Shown here one piece after another: positions 35,151-45,223 of a DNA stretch of 64,000 nt. Made by a program: the position numbers and the translations under genes. This DNA is from Lentzea fradiae (GTDB lineage Bacteria > Actinomycetota > Actinomycetes > Mycobacteriales > Pseudonocardiaceae): positions 372,001-436,000 of the forward strand of contig NZ_FNCC01000006.1 of NCBI RefSeq assembly GCF_900100955.1, written 5' to 3'. The first letter of the stretch is position 1, and each line of letters starts with the position of its first letter. The notes beneath the pieces were generated by a model. It did not search any database. It saw only the letters and a program-made list of their open reading frames with translations, and was not told where the DNA came from.

Positions 35151-35493
35151 GCGCGAGGTCCGGCACTTGGGCGACGACGTCGTCCGGTGCCGACAACCGC
35201 CACGCCTCGAACACCAGCTCGCCCAGCTCATCCGCGTCGATGCCGTCCAGGTGCACGACGACCCAGCCGAACCCGCCCGCCGTGAACTGCACCTCGAACA
35301 CGTCGGGCCGCTCCGCCACGAGCGCCAGCTGCTCGGACAGCGTCTGCTTCAGCCCGACCGTCTGGGTGCGCGGCCAGAAGTAGCCGAACACCTTGCCCCG
35401 CACCCGGAACGTGTCGTACTGCTGTCCCGACGAGCGCTGCACCTCGGCGAGCGCGTCCACGATCCCGAAGAGCTGTCTGTCCGTCGTCGCCAT
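35146..35493 (-). CDS. MmcQ/YjbR-family protein
   Basis: A 115-residue single-domain protein with the MmcQ/YjbR fold (double-wing DNA-binding-like). Diagnostic phrases are FRVRGKVFGYFWPRTQTVGLK near residue 29 and the closing FGWVVVHLDGIDADELGELV. Family members are widespread and have no confirmed function. It stands alone, with its stop inside the tandem-repeat region. Confidence 0.87.
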   Translation of the reverse strand: MATTDRQLFGIVDALAEVQRSSGQQYDTFRVRGKVFGYFWPRTQTVGLKQTLSEQLALVAERPDVFEVQFTAGGFGWVVVHLDGIDADELGELVFEAWRLSAPDDVVAQVPDLAR

Positions 35494-35535
35494 AGCCGAA
35501 ACCCCCCAAAGCCGAAGGCACGCAGTATAAATCGG

Positions 35536-36084
35536 TCAATTCTCTGACGGCCTCCTCAGGTGTTCGGCGATCAACGCCGCGTGGGACAACGGTGTGCTCA
35601 GATCCTGGACGTCGCCGTTCGTCGTGTAGTCGAGCAGCACGACGTCCTCCGAGCGCGTCAGCTCACGCAGCTGCGCGACCTCGGCCTGCAACCGGTTCTC
35701 CAGAACCCAGCGGTAGGCCGGTAAGTAGATCTCCCGCCGGGCCGAGAGATAGCCGAGCAGCCGCTCCCCCGCCAGCCCCGCCCGGTGCCCGCGCACCGGA
35801 CCGAAACGACGCACCGTGCGCTTGAGACCCTTCATCGACGTGACGGCGAGCTTCGACCGGTCGACGTCGGCACCCTCGAAGACCTTCAGCGCCTGCCAAA
35901 GACCTTCCACGGACGCGCTCGTGACGCCGGGCGACAACGGCACCGGGATGTCGCCGTGCGGGTAGAACGGGCTGAACCGCACCCACGGGTCCGGGCCGCG
36001 GGAGGTCACGTCGACGACCACCGCGCCCGGACGTTGCACCTTGCGGCGCTTGCTCGCCACTTCGATCGGCATGGGTCCGAGCAT
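35536..36084 (-). CDS. Conserved hypothetical protein (NADAR/DUF6939-like)
   Basis: The 182-residue product contains FSPFYPHGDIPVPL (about residue 37) and SVEGLWQALKVFEGADVD (about 58-75), which together recall the NADAR/YbiA fold (FSNFYP ... TVEHYFQAQKF), a glycosidase of ADP-ribosylated or riboflavin-pathway molecules. The rest does not follow NADAR closely, so I call only a resemblance. Start at ATG 36084 is a choice among weakly supported sites (36072 is also possible). No operon partners. Confidence 0.6.
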   Translation of the reverse strand: MLGPMPIEVASKRRKVQRPGAVVVDVTSRGPDPWVRFSPFYPHGDIPVPLSPGVTSASVEGLWQALKVFEGADVDRSKLAVTSMKGLKRTVRRFGPVRGHRAGLAGERLLGYLSARREIYLPAYRWVLENRLQAEVAQLRELTRSEDVVLLDYTTNGDVQDLSTPLSHAALIAEHLRRPSEN

Positions 36085-36112
36085 GACAGGAGGGTCTGAC
36101 AATTTCGGAAGC

Positions 36113-37027
36113 TCAGCGGACGGCCTGAGCGGTTTCCGCCGCAGGCGCCGGGGCGCGGTTGCGCTGGGTCAGCACCACGCACACGAGCACGACGGCCGAT
36201 GTCGCGAGCGCGAGCCAGCCGACGGACTCGCCCAGGACGAGAGCCGACCACATCAGGGTCAGAACCGGTTGTGCCAGCTGGATTTGACCGATCTTCGCCA
36301 CCCCGCCCGCGGCCAGTCCGGCGTACCAGGCGAAGAAGCCCAGGAACATCGAGATCAGCGCCACGTAGGCGAAACTGAGCCAGACGACGCCCGTCGCACG
36401 CGAGAAGTCCGCTGTGTACAAGGAGATCGGGAGAGTCACCGGCAGTGAGACGACCAAGGCCCAGCACACGGTCCGCGCGCCGCCGAGCTCACGCGAGAGC
36501 GCGCCGCCTTCGGCGTAACCCAAGCCGCACAACACGACCGCGACCAGCAGGTAGACGTCGGCGAGGCTGAGCGAGCCGGAGAAACCACCGCCGGTCGCGA
36601 CGAACGCGAGGACCGCGAGCAGGCCCGCTCCGCTGGAGAGCCAGAACGCGAGCGGTGGACGTTCGGAGGCGCGCACGACCGCCCAGATCGCCGTGCACAT
36701 CGGGAGCACCGCGATCACCACGGCGCTGTGGGCCGAGGTCTGGGTGGTGAGAGCCAGAGAAGTGAAGAGCGGAAAACCGACCACGATGCCGACGGCGACG
36801 ACGACCAGGCGACGCAGCTGCGTTACCGACGGGAGCGGCGCGCGCGATAACGCGAGATATGCGATCGCCAGGACACCCGCGACGAGCGCCCGTCCGAACG
36901 CGACGAACCACGGGTCCAGTCCGGCTACTGCCAAACGAGTTGCCGGGAGCGAGAAGCTGAACCCCACCACGCCCAGCGCGCCGAGTGTTACCCCCGGCGG
37001 CACGATAACGTTACTCTTGGCCCTCAT
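36113..37027 (-). CDS. EamA-family drug/metabolite exporter
   Basis: The 304-residue protein has ten predicted spans in two EamA repeats (DMT superfamily), exporting amino acids or other metabolites. The second repeat shows the typical QLAQPVLTLMWSALVLGE segment. The ATG at 37027 shares two bases with the ATG of the divergent MocR-like gene. TATCCT lies five bases before the ATG, suggesting leaderless transcription from a promoter inside the MocR coding sequence. EamA genes next to MocR regulators are common, with the regulator controlling the exporter. Confidence 0.88.
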   Translation of the reverse strand: MRAKSNVIVPPGVTLGALGVVGFSFSLPATRLAVAGLDPWFVAFGRALVAGVLAIAYLALSRAPLPSVTQLRRLVVVAVGIVVGFPLFTSLALTTQTSAHSAVVIAVLPMCTAIWAVVRASERPPLAFWLSSGAGLLAVLAFVATGGGFSGSLSLADVYLLVAVVLCGLGYAEGGALSRELGGARTVCWALVVSLPVTLPISLYTADFSRATGVVWLSFAYVALISMFLGFFAWYAGLAAGGVAKIGQIQLAQPVLTLMWSALVLGESVGWLALATSAVVLVCVVLTQRNRAPAPAAETAQAVR

Positions 37028-37058
37028 GAACGAGGATAACGCAGCCGTCCGCGTTATC
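37004..37058. promoter_or_regulatory. GATAACG repeats around overlapping divergent starts
   Basis: GATAACG occurs at 37004-37010 and 37035-37041, and its complement CGTTATC at 37052-37058, flanking the start codons that overlap at 37025-37028. The copies are spaced 31 and 17 bases start to start. They also overlap the proposed -10 elements of both genes (TACTCT for the + strand at 37012-37017). The pattern fits a MocR-type regulator bound to direct and inverted sites. Confidence 0.6.
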
Positions 37059-38420
37059 GAGGACCTGAGAGCGACAGCACTCTCCGGGCACGTGGGCGAC
37101 CGGATGCCGTCGGTCCGCGAGCTGATGGCCCGGCACCGCGCGTCGCCCGCGACGGTCCAGCAGGCCATCCAGCGGGTCGCCGCCGAAGGGCTCGTGGAGG
37201 TGCGGCCGGGCCGGGGCAGCTACGTCGCCCCGCGCACGACCACGGCCTCGCACGACCTGTCGTGGCAGGCGGTCGCGCTCGGCGAAGGCCGTCCCGGCGA
37301 GGACCTGGTGGCGAACCTCGTCGCCGTGCCCAAGCCCGAAGCCATCCCGTTGACCAGCGGTTACCTCGACCCCGACCTGCAGCCGACCGACGCACTCGGA
37401 GCGGCGCTCAGCCGTGCCGCGCGGCGACCCGCGTCGTGGGGACGGGTGCCCGTCGAGGGCAGGGAGGAGCTGCGCGCGTGGTTCGCGAGGGAAGCGGGCG
37501 GCGAACTGCGCAGCGGCGACATGACGGTGTGCGCCGGAGCCCAGGAAGCCCTCGCGACGGTGTTCCGCGGCCTCGGCGACCGCGGTGACGCCGTGCTCGT
37601 CGAGTCACCCACCTACCTCGGCGCCATCGCCGCGGCACGCGACGCCGGGCTCAAGGTCGTCCCCGTGCCGGCGGACCAGGACGGCGTGCGGCCGGACCTG
37701 CTGCGGGCCGCGTTCGAGCGGACCGGCGCGAAGCTCTTCTACTGCCAGCCGCTGCACGCCAACCCGCACGGCGCCGTGCTGTCCGACGACCGCCGCGCCG
37801 AGGTGATGCGCATCGTCCGCGACGTCGGCGCGTTCCTCGTCGAGGACGACTGGGCGCGCGGCTTCACGATCGACGGCACCGCGCCGCCGACGCTCGCCGC
37901 ACAGGACACCGACGGCCACGTCGTCTACGTGCGCTCGCTGACGAAGGTGGCCGCGCCGGGGCTGCGCGTCGCCGTCATCGGCGCGCGGGGACCGGCGGGC
38001 ACGCGACTGAAGAACACCCGGTCGCGCCAGGACCTGTACGTCGCGGGGCCGTTGCAGGAGGCCGCGATCGACTTCGTGACCTCCCCGGTCTGGCGCCGCC
38101 ACCTGCGCACGCTCCAGCAGTCGTTGAGGTCCAGGCGGGACGCTCTGGCACGTGCGGTGGCCGAACACCTGCCAGAGCTCTCGGTCGCCAGGTCGTCCGG
38201 CGGCCTGCACCTGTGGGCTGAGCTGCCCGACGGCGTCGACGACCTGGAGCTCACGACAGCGGCCGCGGCGCGCGACGTGGTGGTGTTCCCGGGACGAGCT
38301 TGGTTCGCCGCTGAACCGCCGGGCAGTTTTCTCCGTTTGACCTACGGTGGCGCACCCGAGCACGTGCTCGCCGAGGGTGTCCGCCGGCTCGCGGACGCGA
38401 TGTCCGCCGTGCGGAGATGA
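37026..38420 (+). CDS. MocR-type regulator (GntR HTH fused to PLP aminotransferase domain)
   Basis: The 464-residue protein has an N-terminal GntR winged helix (MPSVRELMARHRASPATVQQ, about residues 26-45) and a fold-type I aminotransferase domain with the PLP-binding Lys in YVRSLTKVAAPGLRVAVIG near residue 305. MocR proteins respond to an amino-acid-like ligand and PLP. The gene is divergent from an EamA exporter with the two ATG codons overlapping, so each promoter must lie within the other gene. The GATAACG elements are its probable targets. Confidence 0.92.
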   Translation: MNEDNAAVRVIEDLRATALSGHVGDRMPSVRELMARHRASPATVQQAIQRVAAEGLVEVRPGRGSYVAPRTTTASHDLSWQAVALGEGRPGEDLVANLVAVPKPEAIPLTSGYLDPDLQPTDALGAALSRAARRPASWGRVPVEGREELRAWFAREAGGELRSGDMTVCAGAQEALATVFRGLGDRGDAVLVESPTYLGAIAAARDAGLKVVPVPADQDGVRPDLLRAAFERTGAKLFYCQPLHANPHGAVLSDDRRAEVMRIVRDVGAFLVEDDWARGFTIDGTAPPTLAAQDTDGHVVYVRSLTKVAAPGLRVAVIGARGPAGTRLKNTRSRQDLYVAGPLQEAAIDFVTSPVWRRHLRTLQQSLRSRRDALARAVAEHLPELSVARSSGGLHLWAELPDGVDDLELTTAAAARDVVVFPGRAWFAAEPPGSFLRLTYGGAPEHVLAEGVRRLADAMSAVRR

Positions 38421-38451
38421 CCGGCGCACGTGTCTTGCACGACTCAGTAAC

Positions 38452-38480
38452 TTGACTGATTCCAGAAAAGACGGCAGGGT
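38452..38480 (+). promoter_or_regulatory. furA promoter
   Basis: TTGACT (38452-38457), a 17-bp spacer and CAGGGT (38475-38480) precede the GTG by seven bases, matching leaderless transcription. The AT-rich GATTCCAGAAAAG inside the spacer is a likely FurA-binding sequence. Confidence 0.6.
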
Positions 38481-38487
38481 GGTTCTC

Positions 38488-38922
38488 GTGCCCACGGCTT
38501 CCGACTTCGAACGCATGCTGCGTGGAGCGTCACTGCGAGTGACAGCTCCGCGGATAGCGGTGCTGTCCGCCGTGCACGGCCATCCGCACGCCGACACGGA
38601 TTCGATCATCGGTGTCGTACGTCAGAACCTGGGTGCGGTCTCCCACCAGGCCGTCTACGACGTGCTCCGCGCGTTGACGGCAGCCGGCCTGCTGCGCCGC
38701 ATCGAACCCCAGGGCTCGGTCGCGCGCTACGAGGCGCGCGTCGGGGACAACCACCACCACGTTGTGTGCCGATCCTGCGGCTCGATCGCCGATGTCGACT
38801 GCACAGTCGGCCACGCACCGTGCTTGAACGCATCCGACGACCACGGCTTCGTCATCGACGAGGCCGAGGTCATCTACTGGGGCATCTGCCCCGAGTGCAC
38901 GAACGCCGCGAGTAGTTCCTGA
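38488..38922 (+). CDS. furA: Fur-family regulator FurA (peroxide/iron sensing)
   Basis: The 144-residue protein has the Fur winged helix (TAPRIAVLSAVHGHPHADTD) and the metal region with NHHHVVCRSCG and the second Cys pair CPEC near the C-terminus, giving zinc sites and the redox Cys. It is 18 bp upstream of katG, the standard furA-katG arrangement in which FurA represses the peroxidase. GTG at 38488 is favoured because the product then begins PTASDFERMLRGASLRVT, as in other actinobacterial FurA, and lies seven bases after a -10. Confidence 0.95.
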   Translation: MPTASDFERMLRGASLRVTAPRIAVLSAVHGHPHADTDSIIGVVRQNLGAVSHQAVYDVLRALTAAGLLRRIEPQGSVARYEARVGDNHHHVVCRSCGSIADVDCTVGHAPCLNASDDHGFVIDEAEVIYWGICPECTNAASSS

Positions 38923-41160
<2,238 letters not shown>

Positions 41161-41175
41161 TCCTCGCTGGTTGTT

Positions 41176-41220
41176 CGAGTGCCCCTGGACCGGGATTTCC
41201 GGTCCAGGGGCACTCGCCTT
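41176..41220 (+). terminator. Intrinsic terminator of furA-katG with 18-bp perfect stem
   Basis: Bases 41176-41193 pair perfectly with 41199-41216 (outer ends CGAGTGCCCC and GGGGCACTCG) around the 5-base loop GATTT, followed by CCTTTT. This is a textbook intrinsic terminator, rare in such GC-rich DNA. Confidence 0.93.
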
Positions 41221-41707
41221 TTGCGGGGAGTGCTCGGGCTTGTAGGGCTGGTCGAGGTAGCCAGGCTGGTCGAGGTGGCCGGGTTGAGCGGGTCGGGCGG
41301 GTTGGCCGGGTTCGCTGGTGAGATGGCGATGAGATCACCTCCGGTGTGGTTGAGGGTGGATGCGTCTCGGGCGGGTGTGCCCGGGGACGTGTGTCCGGGG
41401 TGGACGCGGCATTTGCGGCAGGTGTCCGGAGTGGACGTGGGGCTGGAGTGGCGCGGTGCTTTCGGGTGCGACACGTACCGGTGCGGGGTAGGCGGAACGC
41501 GTCTGGGGTGGGACGCGTCTGGGTCGGATGCGTCCGGGATGAGTGGATTTTTGGTGCGATGCCTCCCTTTCTGCCTCCGGCACTGGTGCTGCAGTGGCGG
41601 CGCGGCGGGTTGGTGGACGGTCTTGGGTGCGGCGGGCAAGGCGGCGGGTGCGGTGCGGAGAGGCGGGCGGCGGGGTGGGTGCGGTGGGGCGGCGGTGCTG
41701 GCTGGGG
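41221..41707. other. G/T-skewed noncoding region between katG and dedA
   Basis: About 490 bases with strong G over C and T over A bias on the given strand, with many near-repeats such as GGCTGGTCGAGGT (twice, about 41246 and 41269) and GACGCGTCTGGG/GATGCGTCCGGG. Open frames exist on both strands but encode only low-complexity Gly/Val/Arg or Pro/Thr/Ser-rich products with no ribosome site or domain. I consider it noncoding or decayed. Confidence 0.5.
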
Positions 41708-42349
41708 TCAGCGGTTGATGCGGGGCAGGACTTCTGTGGCTTCCGGGTCGCCTGCGGGGCGTTGGCGGAGCCTGGTCACCACGAAGAGGACGACGGCGAT
41801 GGCCACCGCTGCCAGGACCAGCTTCTGGAAGATGCCCGCGTAGTCCTCCACTCGGTGCCAGTTCTCGCCCAACGCGTAGCCCGCGCCGACGAACACCGTG
41901 TTCCAGATCAGGCTGCCTGCCGTGGTGAGTGCCAGGAACTTCGGGAAGTTCATGCGTTCCACGCCCGCGGGCAGCGAGATGAAGCTGCGGAACAGCGGCA
42001 CCATGCGGCCTAAGAACACCGCTTTCGTGCCGTGGCGGTGGAACCAGGCTTCGGTCTTGTCGAAGTCGGTGACGCGGACCAGCGGGATCTTGGCCACCAG
42101 CTTGCGAGTCCTGGTGCGGCCCAGGAGAAGGCCCGCGTAGTAGACGATGACGGCGCCCGCCACGGAGCCGGCCGTCGTCCAGAACAGGGCCTCCGGGAGG
42201 CTGAAGACGCCTTTGCTCGCGGAGAAACCCGCCAGTGGCAGCACCAGCTCGCTCGGGATCGGCGGGAACAGGTTGTCCAGGCCCACGACGATCGCGGCGC
42301 CCACGCCTCCCAGCGACTCCATCACGTCCACTGCCCACTCGGCCAGCAT
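41708..42349 (-). CDS. DedA/VTT-family membrane protein
   Basis: The 213-residue protein has about five spans and the family motifs VGLDNLFPPIPSELVLPLAGF (residues 22-42) and FLGRMVPLFRSFISLPAGVERM (about 111-132, with the conserved Arg and Gly). DedA proteins are undecaprenyl-phosphate or lipid scramblases needed for envelope homeostasis. A GGGGGAG site precedes the ATG. It diverges from the two-component system at 42534. Confidence 0.92.
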   Translation of the reverse strand: MLAEWAVDVMESLGGVGAAIVVGLDNLFPPIPSELVLPLAGFSASKGVFSLPEALFWTTAGSVAGAVIVYYAGLLLGRTRTRKLVAKIPLVRVTDFDKTEAWFHRHGTKAVFLGRMVPLFRSFISLPAGVERMNFPKFLALTTAGSLIWNTVFVGAGYALGENWHRVEDYAGIFQKLVLAAVAIAVVLFVVTRLRQRPAGDPEATEVLPRINR

Positions 42350-42440
42350 GTGTTCTCCCCCTCGGGTGGTTGGAATGTCGAGGTCAACGCTAGGAAGCGG
42401 GCAGGGGGCGGACCATGAGGTAAGCCGTCAGGATCGGTGG

Positions 42441-42498
42441 GGGAAACCGCATGACGCGATTGCGGGAAACCGCATTCGGGGATTGCGGGAAACCTCAA
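42441..42498 (+). repeat. Three direct repeats of GGGAAACCGCAT with 23-bp period
   Basis: Copies begin at 42441, 42464 and 42487 (the third is GGGAAACCTCAA), exactly 23 bp apart, so about two DNA turns. They end 23 bp before the -10 TACGGT (42521-42526) of the histidine kinase gene. Phased repeats in front of a kinase/LuxR-type regulator pair suggest an array of activator-binding sites. Confidence 0.7.
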
Positions 42499-42533
42499 TG
42501 CCGGGGTGTGGAGGGGTCGGTACGGTGGCTTTC

Positions 42534-43658
42534 GTGCAGCAGGACGAGCAGCTCAGTGCGGGGTCACTCGTCCGGGGGTGGTTCCGGACGCTCTACGGGG
42601 TGCTCATGGGATCCATGACCGCCCTGCCGGGGCTGGTGGCCGCGGTGCTGGGGCTCGGTGTCATGCGGATGACCGAGTTCGAGCTCGGGCGGATCGCGCG
42701 GTTCGGGCAGGGGGCGCACGCCGACCCGCTGACGGCGGGGAGGTGCCGGCGCTACCTCGGGGTGCGGTGGCTCGTGGGCGGGCTGGGCGCCGGGGTGGTG
42801 CTCATGCTGATGCTCTACCTCATGACGGCGTTGTCGATGGTCACGGCGTGGCTCTTCGACGGCAAGTGGGGGTTGGTCAGGGACGGCGACGTCGTCGACA
42901 CCCAGCTGATCCTGATCGCGGCTGTGCCGGGGACTCTGCTCATCTTCGTCGCGCTGGCGGGCGTGAGCGGGGTGGCGGTGCTCGACCGGTGGCTCGCGAC
43001 GACGATGCTCGGGCGGAGCCAGCAGACGTTGCTGCGGCAACGCGTCGCGGAGCTGACCAGCACGCGGGCCGAGGTCATCGAGGCGATCGACGACGAGCGG
43101 CGGCGGATCGAGCGCGACCTGCACGACGGTGTGCAGCAGCGGCTCGTCGCGCTCGGGATGATGATCGGCAGGGCGCGCCGGGCCAGGGACGACCAGCAGC
43201 TGCGGGAGCTGCTGCGGCAGGCGGCGGACACGGCCGGTGCGGCGATCGACGAGCTGCGCGAGGTCGCGACGCGGGTGTACCCCGCCGTGCTCGACGACTC
43301 GGGGCTGGACGCGGCGCTCGAGGTGCTGGCCGAGCGGGCGAGCGTGCGGGTCGAGGTGGCCAACGAGCTGCGGGGGTCGCCCGGCACCGCGCTGGAGACG
43401 GTGATCTACTTCGTGGTGTCCGAGGCCGTCACGAACGCGACGAAGCACGCCTCGCCGTCGGTCGTCGAGATCGCGGTGCGGACGGACGGGGACGAGATCG
43501 CGGTCGTGGTGTCGGACGACGGCGTGGGTGGCGCCGACCCGTCGGGCAGCGGCCTGTCGGGGCTCGCCAGGAGGGTCAAGGCGGTGGACGGCGACTTCGA
43601 GGTGACGAGCCCGCCCGGTGGGCCCACCAGGATCTCCGCGAGGGTGCCGTGCGCGTGA
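42534..43658 (+). CDS. Sensor histidine kinase, HisKA_3 (NarL-partner) type
   Basis: The 374-residue kinase has three or four N-terminal membrane spans, a dimerisation/phosphoacceptor helix RRIERDLHDGVQQRL (His near residue 200), and a HATPase with EAVTNATKHA and the DDGVGGADPSGSGL G-box. GTG at 42534 lies seven bases after TACGGT, supporting leaderless initiation; an ATG far upstream would read through noncoding DNA. It overlaps its response regulator gene by 10 bp. The stimulus is unknown; the membrane spans carry no large sensor domain. Confidence 0.9.
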   Translation: MQQDEQLSAGSLVRGWFRTLYGVLMGSMTALPGLVAAVLGLGVMRMTEFELGRIARFGQGAHADPLTAGRCRRYLGVRWLVGGLGAGVVLMLMLYLMTALSMVTAWLFDGKWGLVRDGDVVDTQLILIAAVPGTLLIFVALAGVSGVAVLDRWLATTMLGRSQQTLLRQRVAELTSTRAEVIEAIDDERRRIERDLHDGVQQRLVALGMMIGRARRARDDQQLRELLRQAADTAGAAIDELREVATRVYPAVLDDSGLDAALEVLAERASVRVEVANELRGSPGTALETVIYFVVSEAVTNATKHASPSVVEIAVRTDGDEIAVVVSDDGVGGADPSGSGLSGLARRVKAVDGDFEVTSPPGGPTRISARVPCA

Positions 43659-44293
43659 TCCTGGCCGAGGACTCGACGCTGCTGCGCGAGGGCCTCATCC
43701 GCCTGCTGGCCGAGGAGGGCCACGAGGTCGTGGCGGCCGTCGGCACCGCGCCGGAGCTGCTGAAGGCCACCGAGGAGCACCGACCGGACATCGTGGTCAC
43801 GGACGTGCGCATGCCGCCCGGCCATAAGGACGACGGCATGCGCGCCGCTCTGCAGATCCGGGAGTGCTGGCCGGAGGTGAGCGTCCTGGTGCTGTCGCAG
43901 TACCTGGAGAACCGCTACGCCACCGAGCTGATCACCGGTACCGGCGGCAAGGTCGGCTACCTGCTCAAGGACCGGGTGGCGCAGGTCGACGAGTTCCTGG
44001 AGGCGCTCGACCGGGTCGCGGCGGGTGGTGCCGCGTTCGACCCGGAGGTCGTGCGCAGGCTGCTCACCAGGACGTCGCACGTCGACCCGCTCGACACCCT
44101 GACGGCGCGCGAGAAGAACGTGCTCGAACTGATGGCGCAGGGCCTGACGAACACCCGCATCTCCGAGACCCTGCACGTGTCGCTGAGCTCCACGGAGAAG
44201 CACATCAACGCGATCTTCGACAAGCTCGGCCTGAGTGGCGAGGCCGGTCTGAGCAGGCGGGTGCTGGCCGTCGTGCGCTACCTGGGCAGCTGA
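43649..44293 (+). CDS. NarL/FixJ-family response regulator
   Basis: The 214-residue regulator has a receiver domain (acidic pocket ILAEDS, phospho-Asp in VTDVRMPP near residue 54, Lys in LLKDR) and a LuxR-type HTH (LTAREKNVLELMAQGLTNTR then VSLSSTEKHINAIFDKLG). GTG at 43649 has GAGGG upstream; GTG at 43655 is the alternative. It is the partner of the preceding kinase and may bind the phased repeats in front of that gene. Stop overlaps the next gene's ATG by one base. Confidence 0.92.
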   Translation: MRVILAEDSTLLREGLIRLLAEEGHEVVAAVGTAPELLKATEEHRPDIVVTDVRMPPGHKDDGMRAALQIRECWPEVSVLVLSQYLENRYATELITGTGGKVGYLLKDRVAQVDEFLEALDRVAAGGAAFDPEVVRRLLTRTSHVDPLDTLTAREKNVLELMAQGLTNTRISETLHVSLSSTEKHINAIFDKLGLSGEAGLSRRVLAVVRYLGS

Positions 44294-45138
44294 TGACCGG
44301 CGAGAGGAGAACCGAGAAGAAGACAACCGGCGAGAGGGCAGTCGGCGAGATGAAGACCGGCGAACTGCTCCGCACGCCCGGTGCGGTGCTCGCGCGTAGC
44401 ATGTGCAACGACGCCGTCGTGCTGCCGGGCGAGTGGGTGGCGCGGTTCCCCCGCCGCGACCTGGCCGAGGCGCGGCGGCGGACGCGGGCGCTCGACCGGA
44501 TCGGGCGGCTCGGGTTGCCGTTCGCGGTGCCGGAGGTCGTCGAGGACCGGCTGGAGCTGCCGCTGGGCGAGGCGCACGTCGTTCTCTCGTACGTGTCCGG
44601 CGAGCAGGCCGAGACGGCGAGCGACGACGCCGTCCGCGAGGTGCTGGACGCGCTGGCGTCGGTCGAACCGGACGACGAGCTCCGCGCCCTGCTCGACGAG
44701 CCGCTACGGCGCGCGGGCGGCGCGCAGGTCGCGGAGACGATCACGGAACTGGTGTTCCCGCTGCTCAGCGAGGACGAACGTGGCCAGGCCGCCGAGGTTC
44801 TGCGCCGGTTCGCGGACCTGCCGCGGGTGGCCGGGTTCGTGCACGGCGACCTGGCGCCGGTGAACCTCCGCTGGCACGGTGGCAGGGTCACCGGGGTCAT
44901 CGACTGGGACTTCGCCTGCGTCGGCGACCCCGCACTGGACGCGGCCGCGTTCGCGCACTACGGCTGGCCGCTGGTCGGGCGCGTCCGGCCGGAGTTGTAC
45001 GAACGGGCGCGCACGCACGCGGCGATGTTCCCGCTGACGGGCGCGGTGGCCGCGCTGCGGCAGGACCAGGACCCGGAGCGGTTCCTCGCCTGGTTCCGCC
45101 GCCGATGCGCGGTGCGCGAGCACCCTCCGTCGAGCTGA
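44293..45138 (+). CDS. Aminoglycoside-phosphotransferase-family kinase-like protein
   Basis: The 281-residue protein has an APH/choline-kinase fold: Brenner motif VHGDLAPVNLRW (about residue 183) and metal motif GVIDWDFACVGDP (about 199). Such enzymes phosphorylate aminoglycosides, macrolides, homoserine or other small alcohols. The N-terminal 25 residues are odd, repeating TGE/VGE phrases (encoded by ACCGGCGAG-like repeats), so the true start may be the ATG at 44350. It is translationally coupled (TGATG) to the two-component system, suggesting a role in a response such as drug resistance. Confidence 0.8.
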   Translation: MTGERRTEKKTTGERAVGEMKTGELLRTPGAVLARSMCNDAVVLPGEWVARFPRRDLAEARRRTRALDRIGRLGLPFAVPEVVEDRLELPLGEAHVVLSYVSGEQAETASDDAVREVLDALASVEPDDELRALLDEPLRRAGGAQVAETITELVFPLLSEDERGQAAEVLRRFADLPRVAGFVHGDLAPVNLRWHGGRVTGVIDWDFACVGDPALDAAAFAHYGWPLVGRVRPELYERARTHAAMFPLTGAVAALRQDQDPERFLAWFRRRCAVREHPPSS

Positions 45139-45211
45139 CCGGACGGCCCGATAGACCTGCGATGAATTCGAAGCGAGGCAAGGACTTCACTCGGACGGAC
45201 GAGTTGATCAT

Positions 45212-45217
45212 TATGAT
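45212..45217 (+). promoter_or_regulatory. -10 element TATGAT for leaderless transcription
   Basis: A perfect TATGAT lies six bases before the GTG at 45224, placing the transcript start at the codon. A convincing -35 is not evident. Confidence 0.6.
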
Positions 45218-45223
45218 GGTCGG

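Noticed and set aside
36846-36852. Fourth GATAACG copy inside the EamA coding region
   Set aside because: About 150 bp from the others and within coding DNA; may be chance, so not counted as an operator.
41179-41718. 179-codon plus-strand frame in the gap after katG
   Set aside because: Begins inside the terminator hairpin and has repeat-driven Gly/Val/Arg composition.
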